In this document: positions 35,470 through 45,502 of the stretch, one piece after another
How positions within the stretch are numbered: the stretch's first letter is position 1
Layout of the letters: each line of letters starts with the position of its first letter
Origin: Agelaius tricolor
Lineage: Eukaryota > Chordata > Aves > Passeriformes > Icteridae
NCBI GenBank assembly: GCA_023055355.1
Contig: JALJCS010000007.1
Span: 4,204,001-4,268,000, forward strand
Direction: 5' to 3'
Length of the DNA: 64,000 nt
Position numbers and translations under genes: made by a program
The notes under the pieces: model-generated
Told to the model about the DNA's origin: nothing
Databases searched by the model: none
Seen by the model: only the letters and a program-made list of their open reading frames with translations

Positions 35470-35888
35470 TGTGACATTCACAAGCTCTGAAAAAATCTTT
35501 TGCCCAGGAATTTCTCCTGGGAAGCTGAGAACCCTCAGAGAAAAAGGGAAACAATTCTTATCTCATTTGCTTCTCCTTTGTTTTGCTCATGTGGAATGTG
35601 TTTGGAGATTGTTTACCCACATGTGGTTGTTTAATTGGATTCTGCTGTGAGTTGTTTTCACTCAATGGCCAATCAGGGCCAAGCTGTGTTAGGACTCTGG
35701 AAAGAATCACAAGTTTTCATTATTATCTTTTTAGCATTCTGTCTGTATCCTTTCTGTATTCTTTAGTATAGTTTAGTTTAGTATTCTTTAATATAATATA
35801 GTATCATAAAATAATAAATTAGCCTTCTGAGAACATGGAGTCAGATTCATCATTCCTGCCTTCATCGAGGCACCCCACAAACACAAGA
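35470..35888 (+). mobile_element. Solo LTR, ERVK-like, with perfect 6-bp duplication
   Basis: The element begins TGTGACATTCACAAGC and ends CACCCCACAAACACAAGA. It is bracketed by a perfect GTGCTC hexamer (35464-35469 and 35889-35894), the target-site duplication length typical of ERVK-type (class II) retroviruses. A CCAAT box is at 35669-35673 and AATAAA at 35813-35818, in the order expected for U3 and R. The right end is GA rather than the canonical CA, probably a point mutation. I recognise the text as an LTR family widespread in songbirds, but this is from memory and was not searched. No interior remains. Confidence 0.9.
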
Positions 35889-35894
35889 GTGCTC
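35889..35894. repeat. Target-site duplication, right copy
   Basis: GTGCTC lies directly after the LTR end and is identical to 35464-35469. Confidence 0.9.
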
Positions 35895-37059
35895 TCTGAA
35901 GAACAGGAGATTTGTCATGTAAACCTAAAAATTCAATGCTACTGAATCCCCACCAGCACACATGAACTTCCATCTTAGACTTTATACTTGTATTTAAACT
36001 CTTAACATGGAAATATCTGCAGGCAGTTCAAGCACAGCAGTTTAAATTCAGGTCTACATGTAAATGCAAAGCTCATGTCACAGTGACCTCATGATTTTAA
36101 TTGGTAATGCAATGACAAAAAGGTTTGGCACAGTGAATATAAACTGAATGAGGATCCATTTTGTTTAGAGACTGTGCAGCCCTTTCAGGTTTTTGAGAGT
36201 TAATTGTGCATTCCTAACACTGAGCAGTACAAAATGTTCTTTAGTGCACTGCAGAGATTTGTTGGGGTTGTAACCAGATCACAGGAGCTGTTCAGTTCCA
36301 AACTCCATGGCAATGTGTTGGGGATGTGTCACACTGGAGGTGTGCTTGGGAAGGAACTGAAAGGAAAACTGCTTTTTGCTGCCTGATCAGAGGTGCTGCA
36401 AAATGTCTGTAAAAGCTTTCTAGTCCCATCCAAATAGATTTCAAATACATTGGAAAATTCCACAATAATAAGATCTGCTTTTGGTGTGTGATCTATTCCC
36501 CTCCCCAGCCCCAGCATAGATTTTATTTTTAGAAGAGCTAAGCTGTCTCCATGCTATATCAAGCCTGCTTATCCAACTCTCCTGTTTTGATGGATGGATT
36601 TAGGTCTATGTGACTAAACTTTGCCCCTTTCTGTCCAAGAAAGAAGGAAAATAACATAATTTATGTACATGAGGTGATGCAAGTGTTACTTTCACGTACC
36701 AAGTCTTGCAATAGATCTCACTTTTGCATGCTGAATTTAATAAATATCAGGAAACGTGTAAAGTTCTGGACCTAAATTACATCACTGGACTAAATGGTTA
36801 GCTGGAAAAACAAAATCCCTCAAAATAGTTCTATCAAAATTATAGAGCTGCAATTTGCAAAAATCATGTTCCATTTCCTTATTCTTTCAGGTAAAATTTT
36901 TGCATTCTTTAAATCATCACCCAAAAAAACACCCAAAAAACCCCAACCAAACAGCAGCAACAAATAAAACAAAACAAAACTCACAAAAATAAACCAGTAA
37001 CCAAATGTGACACATGGAAAATATCTCCATTAAGCTATAAGTTCAAAAGTTCAGCAGCT

Positions 37060-37701
37060 ATGAAGTCAATCTATTTATTAATGTTGCTGCTATTCCAAAC
37101 TGCATCCACAGATACTGACTGTCCAAGCCAGTTAGATCAACCTCAGGTCAGTGCATGGTGTTCTCACGCTGTTGATCTACAAAACCCCATTGTTTTTAGG
37201 TTATTTTTAATCACTTTCACTTTCATTATTTTGATAGGCTTTTTTCTACTTTACGCCCACCAGTCCCTTCAGCTCCACAATCCACTGATATCTCTGCATT
37301 TCTATTTTCCAAAAAGTTTCTGGGCACTCCCAATGTGCATTGAGCAAAAAGTGATTGTCACTTGTTCCATCCGTCCCTGGGCCATCAAACAATTCATGAT
37401 TTCTTTGATATCTCCTCAAGCTGACAAGATTGAACTAAATTGCATCATTATGTACTTCAGTGCAAATAGATGGCCTGAGCAATTCCTGCAGTTTCCTCCA
37501 CACACTTTTCAGAGAGCAGGGCAGTTTAGTTTTGCAATATTGCCACCAAAAATTGCCTGTATCTTTTTCCTTTCCTTTCCTTTCCTTTCCTTTCCTTTCC
37601 TTTCCTTTCCTTTCCTTTCCTTTCCTTTCCTTTCCTTTCCTTTCCTTTCCTTTTTCCTTTTTCCTTTTTCCTTTTCCTTCTTTTTTTTTTTGCCAGCATG
37701 A
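37060..37701 (+). other. Open reading frame of 213 codons, doubtful
   Basis: The frame starts with ATG and predicts a hydrophobic N terminus (MKSIYLLMLLLFQTA) that looks like a signal peptide, and a second hydrophobic segment at about residues 46-66. From about residue 170 it runs into the CCTTT microsatellite, read as repeats of Phe-Leu-Ser-Phe-Pro, and stops just beyond. About 170 codons are not repetitive. The hydrophobicity follows from T-rich DNA and no family is recognised. No promoter or splice context is seen. It is more likely chance than a gene. Confidence 0.1.
37566..37650. repeat. TTTCC pentanucleotide microsatellite
   Basis: Seventeen perfect TTTCC units, followed to 37691 by degenerate TTTTTCC units and a T run. 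The plus strand is pure pyrimidine over more than 120 bases, so triplex (H-DNA) formation and length instability are plausible. Open frames on both strands pass through it because the unit yields no stop codon. Confidence 0.97.
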
Positions 37702-38728
37702 TTGCTTTAGGAGAGTTAATTGTGATATTAAATATGGTCTTTCTGCCTGCCTGTCCTCAGGGTAAAGAAAAGTCAAGAATGAAACATGGAATTACAATCA
37801 AGCCTGACACATGTACGGAGCATGACCTTCTCTGGGCTCTCAGATGTTGTGACTTCCCAAGCCAAAGAGAAATAACAAAGTGAAAAGGCAAATATGAGCA
37901 GTGTGCAACATGTTTGGTCACAACTCAGCAATAGAACATTTTTTTACAAATATCTCTGAAAAGAACAAAGTTATTACTTTCCAAAGACAGGGGAAATTAG
38001 CTGCAGGATGAGAAAACACGTGAATACTGTAACACTTTGCAGAGTTAATCCTGAATTCCAGCTTGTATGCAGGAATCTGTCTGAAAAAGATATTTCAAAA
38101 GCAGGCAGCACTTCCAAAATCCACTTTAGAATTTACCATCAGAAAAGCAGAATGAGGGAAGAGTCTCAGCCCCACCCCTCCAGAACACTGGTGCACATCA
38201 CAATAAGAACTATTTTTATTATGAAATGACACGTTGGATGATCTCATCTCTACAAAGCATTTTTTGCTGCTGGCATAGATAATATATCAAAAGTATCCAG
38301 CCCTTGAGAAGCTGGCTGCTCTAGGGCAGAGTTATTATTTTGAAATTAAATGTTTTGTGCAATTTAAGTGAATTTTTTCCATGCCTGGCCAATAAATAGA
38401 CAAATGGTTACACAGAACTAAATACTTCAACCCATGGAGAAAGATGGAAAGGGGATTTGGAAGGGTGGGGATAACAAAACATTCCCAGAAGCAAATATAT
38501 TCATTTGTGGGAGGGGGACACAGCTATCATTAATTCCATTTTCAAAGTAGTTCTCCTATTTTAAGCTGACATATTTAAAATTCTTGAACAGCATTTCTTT
38601 ATTTTAGTGACAGAAGAAACCTCACATGTCAGTACCCTGGACAGCGCACACACAACTCCGGGATTCTTTTTAATTTGCTTTTAAAGAGTGATGCAACACA
38701 AAACAAGAGAAATAATAATCTGTGTCAC

Positions 38729-39185
38729 TGATGCCTCAGGTTTTAGCTTTTCTATTTTTCAGATTCTGTGCTGCTTTAGTGTGTAGTTCTGAGCTTCATA
38801 TTATGGGATGGTGAGCTCTGTGCACAGAGCAGGGAGACAAAACAATTCCTGCTCCAGCTGGGCACCAAGGACAAATGATCCAAATCTCAGCCCCAGAGCA
38901 CAAACCCCGTGGGCTGGAGAGAGAAAAACAAGCAGGGTGGGACTGCAGGGGCTAAAGCTGGAATGGGACAATGAACTGCAAGATGCAAATGGAGCAGAAC
39001 TGATCCCAGGGACAGAGCCCGTGCCCGGCCGTGCATTTTGGGGCCATTTTGGTTCATCTTGGGTGCAGCCCTGGCTGGGCTCTGGTGCTGCCCAAGGTGC
39101 ATCCATGGAGGCCTTTGAATAAATCCCTGCTTTATTCTTTAGCTCTGTCCAGCCTCTGTTCTAGGTCAGCCTTCCCAAGGCATCA
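38729..39185 (+). mobile_element. Solo LTR of an endogenous retrovirus, copy 2
   Basis: The 457-base element has the same TGATGCCT start, AGGCATCA end and inner text as 30467-30928, with a handful of substitutions and two small indels. AATAAA is at 39118-39123. Flanks are TCAC before and TCAT after, again an imperfect 4-base duplication. No retroviral interior follows, so it is a solo LTR. It lies in the same orientation as copies 1 and 3. Confidence 0.88.
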
Positions 39186-40041
39186 TCATCAAGCTCATAA
39201 CCTCCAGTGATCAAAGCTGATCATTTCTGGCTGTGCTGCAGCCCATCTTTCTGGAAGTCACTGCACCTTGAGGTAAACACTAATTGTTAAAGGATTTTTT
39301 TCATTGTGAAAACCTTGCATTTATTCCTCCTGTCATGCTAATGAGCTCCAGTTGTATCACCACAGTCCTTTCAGCCATGTCAGCTGGGAATAAATAATTT
39401 TTACCTATATGTTCAGTAAGAAGCTGAGAGTAAACTCCAAGAGTCTTCACTTTGGGATAGTTTTTCCAGAATCCAGACCATTTTCTAGACTTGCTCCCAG
39501 AATACAGAATTCAGCTGCATGTTTTACCAAAGCTAAAAGCAAAATTTTATCCTCTCCTCAACTCCAGTTAATTTTCCCTTATTCCCATTGCAGTTCAATA
39601 GTCCCAGCACACCAGCGCAGGGCAGGCTGCAGCCACACAATACCAGAGCACATCCCAGGGGAGACCCCATTCCATCCATGGTTCCTTGCAGGATTGTTGG
39701 TGAGAACATTCTGTGGGAAAGAACAGGATGTGGCTGGAGAAGGGGCCCATCAGATCTAGGGCAGCATTTTCCTGTGACAAACATCCTTGTTTTGGCTCCT
39801 GGAGATCAGCACAAGGCAGCACAGCACAGTGCAAGAACAGGTTGAGAAGTGGGCATGGAATTTGGGAGAGGGGTCAAGACCACCAAAGAACCCCAAAGGG
39901 CTCCAACCCATTTCTAGAAAGGTCTGGAAGAGCAGACTGTGCATGGGAACTGATTTGCATGGAAAGTGAGAATTTATCTCCAAGGCAGGGACAACTTATC
40001 AGTCAAATGCCCCAAAACCTGAGAGCACGTGCATCCCAAGA
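39186..40041. other. Unclassified sequence, possibly old LTR material
   Basis: From about 39590 the composition rises in GC and several overlapping open frames of 75-128 codons appear on both strands, none with a known domain. Together with the following duplication it may belong to an old ERVL-like element, but I cannot define its ends. Confidence 0.3.
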
Positions 40042-40231
40042 CCCTGGACAATGGATTAACACTGGTGAGCCTTTTCTTTCCCTCCCTTCCTCTCTATAAT
40101 TCATATTTTCCTCTCGCTTTTCCCTTTATCCAAACCTGGACACTGGATTAACACTGGCGACCTCTTTCTCCCTTTCTTTCTCTCTGTCCTGCTCTATAAT
40201 TCATATTTTTCTCTCTCTTTTGCCTTTACCT
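40042..40231. repeat. Two-copy tandem duplication of about 90 bases
   Basis: The block beginning CCCTGGACAATGGATTAACA (40042) recurs from CCTGGACACTGGATTAACAC (about 40134). Both go on to a pyrimidine-rich run, TATAATTCATATTTT and CTTTA-CC-AAACCT. The copies differ by several substitutions and short indels, so the duplication is not recent. The pattern resembles the tail of some avian ERVL LTRs, which I offer only as a possibility. Confidence 0.8.
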
Positions 40232-40280
40232 AAACCTATGTGCTTATACCAAGAAGTCAGGGACCAACACACTACTTTCC

Positions 40281-40475
40281 ATGCCAAGTGTGCAATTCAG
40301 TCATAAAACTGTTTCTTTTGCAGACCCTCTGACTTTTGTTGTTCCTTTCAGCCAAGAGCATTTGCAACCCCTGGGTGCTCCCTTCCCCTTCAAGGCAGGA
40401 CATCTAAATGGCAAATCCTTGGTCCCTCCTGGCCACTGGGCTATCCTAGGACATGCTACAGAAACGGACACCTGA
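40281..40475 (+). other. Open frame of 64 codons, exon-like, doubtful
   Basis: The frame starts with ATG and stops at TGA. Inside it, CTGTTTCTTTTGCAG (ending 40322) could be a splice acceptor. The translation (for example PLGAPFPFKAGHLNGKSL) matches no family that I know. It lies 120 bases upstream of the better exon-like segment at 40598 but in no provable relation to it. Confidence 0.12.
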
Positions 40476-40597
40476 GTTCTGGCCTCTCTGCTTGACCCTT
40501 AAGGTTGTTCCCAAAGGGGAGGGGATATTATGATACAAACCTAGTGTGGAGATAATATTTCTGTTTAGGAGCTAATAATATCTCCTTTTTTTTTTAG

Positions 40598-40774
40598 GGT
40601 AATTTTTGTGCCCAGCCTGTCCTGTGTGATCAAGTGCCAGCCTCTGAGGGCAAGATTTCTTCACTGCCTGACATCCAGCCCCTTGAGCAATTTGATAAGG
40701 ATCATTTCATGTTTTCTTCTGGATGGTTGAAAAAAATATTGACTAAGCCAAGAACAGACCCACAGAACACATAA
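40598..40774 (+). other. Possible 3'-terminal exon, 58 codons plus stop
   Basis: A ten-base T run and AG (40587-40597) make a strong acceptor-like site. The next 58 codons are open and end in TAA at 40772-40774. AATAAA follows at 40823-40828 with GT-rich sequence after it. The predicted residues include LCDQVPASEGKISSLPDIQP and FMFSSGWLKKIL. I recognise no protein family. It could be the last exon of an unknown transcript, part of an old retroelement, or chance. Confidence 0.2.
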
Positions 40775-40822
40775 TTTTTGAGAGATCCCGTGTGACCTGA
40801 GGGTTGTTTTTGCAATCTGTTT

Positions 40823-40828
40823 AATAAA
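40823..40828 (+). promoter_or_regulatory. Candidate polyadenylation signal AATAAA
   Basis: A canonical hexamer 48 bases after the stop of the open segment at 40598-40774, followed by the GT-rich GTAGTTTTTGTATGCTG. AATAAA is frequent in AT-rich DNA, so only its position makes it interesting. Confidence 0.25.
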
Positions 40829-41475
40829 GTTCCATGTAGTTTTTGTATGCTGATAAATGTTTTTAATTACTTTCGTGACAGTAAGTCAATTACTTAATGT
40901 TACAGTCCATTATCACAGTACTCCTTCTCTAATATATTTTCTGAGTCTTCAAAAAATAATGGGAAAAAAATCAAGATCAAATTTTCAGACAAGGCCTATT
41001 TTCCATAAAACTGAAAATTATGTTGGCATCTTTTGAGGTTTTAGGGTTTTTTTGAGGGGACGGGTTTCTTTTCTTGCGAGGGTCTTTTTCTTTTTTATTC
41101 CCAGATCAGCCTTTCTGTGGTTCAGAATGGGATTGCCATTTGGCTAATACATTTTGAAGTAGCATGAAATTAATGTTATGTACTATATTTTGAGGGAATG
41201 AGTAAATCTGATTAGCACGAGACCTCCCTATCGTACTCTGCAATTGCACTTTGCTGAAAGCTAGAATTATATCCTGAATTTAAACGAGATGAAACTTATG
41301 AAAGTGATCAGGAAGTTATGCAGAACTATATATAATTATCTATCAACTAATTATAGCAGGGTTTGAGTCAGAAATATTATTGAAGGGGGAAAAAAAAAAG
41401 ATTGCCTATTTTTAATCTAGATATCTTTAGATGGTTAAAATCACTTGCTGAAGGGAAAATTTTGAAGTCCCTAGT

Positions 41476-41506
41476 CTGGAAAATTTTGAAGTCACTAGTT
41501 TTCCAG
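41476..41506. repeat. Small inverted repeat within a partial duplication
   Basis: CTGGAAAA and TTTTCCAG flank a 15-base loop. The same area repeats TTTTGAAGTC and CTAGT words with a period of about 24, from 41460. Confidence 0.85.
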
Positions 41507-42110
41507 TCACAAGTCTGGAAAAACAAAATGTCCCAGGACCTGAATGAAGGAATTTTATTCTCAGTAAAACAACTAAAACCAGCCTTTGGTCACAGAGGTA
41601 ATTTGCTTTATAAAAGGTTAAATATGAAATCTTAATACATGGTCCAGGTTTCAGCCACCTATAGACTCAGGTTAATTTTCCAAATAACCAAAGCCTTAAC
41701 TTTCAACTCAGAGCTTCTCATAATCACTAATACATAACAAGGAGAGTAAATTGCAAAGCAAGCAATTATAGAGGCAAAGTGACAGAGGAAAATATAAAAT
41801 TTTCATTATGGTTTAACACCAACAAGGGTCTGGCAAGACTTCTGTTGGGACTCAGATATCTTCCTCCCACCTTAAGCACTTGGTCCAGTCTGCTTAGATT
41901 TATTTCTACTCATTCTTCTGCTGCAATCAGTAAACTAAAAACCACTCCACCATCTAGAAAACATTGAAATACTTTTAAAGGCATACTTTTGAACTTCTGT
42001 TGTTATTAGGATATGTATGGCACCTAAAAGCAAGCTGAGATTGCTGTCCTTTGTACTGCACACTGTGAATTCATGAAATGAAAGGTGTACTTGCCCAGAA
42101 AATCTTGTAC

Positions 42111-42180
42111 TCCTTTTTTTAAAAAAGAAAAAAAAAAAAAAAGAAAAAAAGATAAAACACAAAACAAATAGGGCAAAAAT
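42111..42180. repeat. A-rich low-complexity tract
   Basis: Eight Ts followed by long A runs broken by single Gs, then AAAACAAAACAAA words. Confidence 0.95.
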
Positions 42181-45100
42181 AGAAAAAGAGAACAAGGTGG
42201 GAACAAGTCCAAAAGCAGGGACCTATAAGGCCTTTCCCCAAAACAAACACTCAGAAAACCAAGGATAGTCTTAAAATTACGATCAAGTCTCAAAATTTTT
42301 ATTCATGGCTTTGTTCAGTAAACTAAACTGTCAACTATTAGAGGTTTTATTAAATGTCAATATTATGATACATTTTCAAATAAAATTATTTTAATCTTTT
42401 CATTGACCTTATTTCCCCCTCTCTCTCCCCCAGCAAAGTTTTGTCTCAGGTCTCCAGAGAAGAATTATTGAAGTCCCTCTCCTTAGGCTTAAAAATAAAC
42501 CAAAATTTGGCAAGTACATCCTCTGTATTTCCTAAGAACCAATGTGATATTTCAGTTTAGCAGAAGTGACATGACGATGGGTTACAGAGAGATGAAATGA
42601 AATCATACTGCTAAACCTAACTTCCTAGGACACCATGGGAATACTACATGAATCTTCATATTCATGAGGCTTAATTATAGCAAAATAACCAATCTGTAAA
42701 ATACAGCTACGTTCAAGTACTGATTTCAAGACTAAAACATGAACAAAGAGAAGATGTTTCCCAGGAGATGCCTCTACAAGATGTGCAGAGGCACAAATGT
42801 AAGCAAAAATCAAAAAAGACAGATCAACAGATCCTACAACATGGAAGAACTAGAGCAGCAGCCAAGGAAAGAATTAACATTCCTTTGGGAATGTAGGGAG
42901 TTTAAAATATTGGATAAAAGGTCTACAGCAGCTGCACTTCTTGTTACATGGCTATCACAAAAAAAAATACCAAATAAATCACAGAACAGAGAGATTGCAA
43001 AACATTAGGGGAAAAAGAACACAAAATTCTTTGCCAGGAAGAGTAGCAAATTGGGACAAGCTTTTTGTAAGCCAAAAATTTTGAAGCAGTGGTTGAACAG
43101 GGTGTATTATGTCATTGCTGGTGATTTATCAGTTTTTGCCATTGCTTGAGATGCTGTCATTTCCAGTTTTTCAGATGGGACAGAAAACTATTGTCACTAT
43201 ACAAGTGATTTCAAGGAAAGCCACTTGGCGAGTGGCCATAGTCCAAAAGGTTTAATCTCAATTTCTCCACAGTAACCAGTATAAATGTTACATCCCATCC
43301 TAACTCTGTAATCCACCCATCTCTATGGACAATGATTTTAAGTAGTAAGTATCTATATAATCTCTTTGTGTTACTTCTGGTCCTAGAAAAAGACAGGTAC
43401 TGGGAGATTTAAATCTGCATTTCATTAGCCTGTGGTTAACAAGCTGAATTTCTTGTTCCCCTAAGGGAGTATTTCCACCTTGCTTGTTTTGAAAGATGCT
43501 CTTCTTTACCTTCTCAAGAAAATCCTTCAGGCAGATTAACATAAAGAATGATTGTCTGTACAAAAACTGAGAAGTATTTAGAGCTACTTTTCCTATGAAT
43601 TTGGCTCAAACCTCCTCATTTAGAATGCAGCTAACAAATTATTCCGTCCATTATTATAGGTAAGGCAATTTCAGAAAAGAATTGCACACCAGACCACACC
43701 TTTGAATGAAGAAAAAATCCCAACTAATGCTTATATGTCAGAGAGAAGGCTTGCAAGAACCAGTCATAAATCCTATTATTTCAGAAGGGACTGCCAGCAA
43801 CTCCAGCAAGATTTTCTTCATGTTTTCTACTTTTTTTTTTTTCCCTTTTGCCAGCTGGAGGGGTTTTATCTTCACACATATAAATGCTTTACATCTTTTT
43901 AAAAGTCCTCCAAAACACCTACCAACAACTCCACACGCTCCTATATGCTATTTAATTCAGTGCGAAGTTTTAACACTTTATTAGCATCCTGAGAAATGCC
44001 AAAGCTGTGCTTCCAGCAGGTTAAACCTGAATGGGGGAAAAAATGGGAACATGTATTTTAAAACACATCATTTTATGAAAATCATTCTTCTTCTACAAGA
44101 GATGAATCACAAAACCTATGACTTCATTACCTACAGAGAGTATTAATGCTTTTGGATGCTTTCAACATTTGTTTTCTACTAGATTTTAGTTCTGTAACTT
44201 TAGACACTGGGAAAAAAAATGAAAGAAAACTCCAGCTTCCCAAGCAGCACCTATTATTGAAATGCTAATTTTCATTTAAATATAGAAGAAATAATAACAT
44301 TTGCATTTAAACTGCAGTGATTAAGCTTTGAAAGGCAAGAAATTAAGTTACTTATCTTTTGGGGGGATTTTATAAATCCCTGTCTCAGTAGCAAGTGGTG
44401 AATAGACACAAAACAGACCAGCTCTGGTCCTAGCTTGTTTTAATTTTTACATCTGCAAAATAGGAGACCATAATATTTACAATTATAAAACTGCTCCCAC
44501 GGGACAAGGTGCTCACCTCAATACAAATAGAAAAGTATGAATAATCCCATAAATTCTATAAAAAAATGGGAAAAAAAGAGAAAAAGACAGACAGACTAAG
44601 GAGCCAGAGAAACCTGATTAGATGTAGGGTTCAAAAGAGCATTAGGTTTCCAAATGGGTCTGAGGCAAAAGAAGCACAGCTCTGAAGAACATAATATCCA
44701 GGAAGACATTCAGTGTTAGATACCAAAATCAATCAGTTGTGTTCAAATCTAATCCTTGGTAGTTTATTGCTTTAGCTGAATATATGCTGATAGTGCACAC
44801 AAAGGTTTTCCTTCAGTGTGATAAATGTGCTGGGAGACTCACAGGAATAGTTCTTTCTTTTCCATACCCCAGCCAGGGGAAAATTGGACAAAGAGAGTTT
44901 TGATTTATATTGTTAAAAAAGAAGAAATATGTGTTTATTTGGCTTTGTAACCAAACTGAACAGAAATTTGATTATTCATGCAGCAGCTATAAAAGCCCAG
45001 TCAGAGACTCGTTTTACCTATTACTAAACAACCAAATCAGTCATTGCCAGAAGCAGTTCTATTAAATTCTATTAAATGCTAAGTAAAAACTTATATTTGC

Positions 45101-45391
45101 CCTTTACCACCAAGACACAGACAGAAAACAATTTTTGTCTGTAAAAAAATGAGTTATCTTTAAACAACAAGATTTTCAAAACTGCATCTGTCTTGAACTA
45201 GACATGTTTTGGTGCTGAAGGTTTTAACTTCAGAGGAAAGTTTTCACTTAGATTAAGAAATGCTTTTACAGCCAAAATTCAATACTAATAATTTGATAAT
45301 AAAATCCCTCTTAAAACAAATGACATCCATCTCTGACCAAACCTTCTACAGAAATGAACACAGCAGATTTTCAGTCCTGGATTGGGGTTTT

Positions 45392-45502
45392 TTTTCAGCC
45401 TTGGAAGGACCTTGAGGATCATCCAGTTCCTCCTCCCCTGGAAGGCAGGGACACCTTCCACTGTCCCAGGTTGCTCCAAGCCCCAGCGTCCAACCTGGCC
45501 TA
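45392..45502 (-). mobile_element. Short CR1 LINE 3' end, antisense
   Basis: CAGCCTTGGAAGGACCTTGAGGATCATCCAGTTCC, GCAGGGACACCTTCCACTGTCCCAGG and TTGCTCCAAGCCCCAGCGTCCAACCTGGCC are CR1 antisense phrases. The terminal CATAGAATGG part is missing and replaced by a T run. Confidence 0.88.

Larger units (their letters stand above)
35895..38728. other. Unique stretch with microsatellite, no gene proven
   Basis: It contains an A/C-rich patch (36920-36985), the open frame described at 37060 and the CCTTT tract at 37566. No other signal is recognised. Confidence 0.5.
40232..45391. other. Unique AT-rich stretch with exon-like pieces
   Basis: Two open stretches after acceptor-like sites lie at its start (40281-40475 and 40598-40774). 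Further on there is a small hairpin (41476-41506), an A-rich run (42111-42180), and otherwise AT-rich sequence without recognised features. Confidence 0.5.

Noticed and set aside
30467..39185. A full 8.7-kb provirus bounded by LTR copies 1 and 2
   Set aside because: CR1 sequence resumes immediately after copy 1, and the interval holds another LTR, an antisense CR1 and no long retroviral frames.
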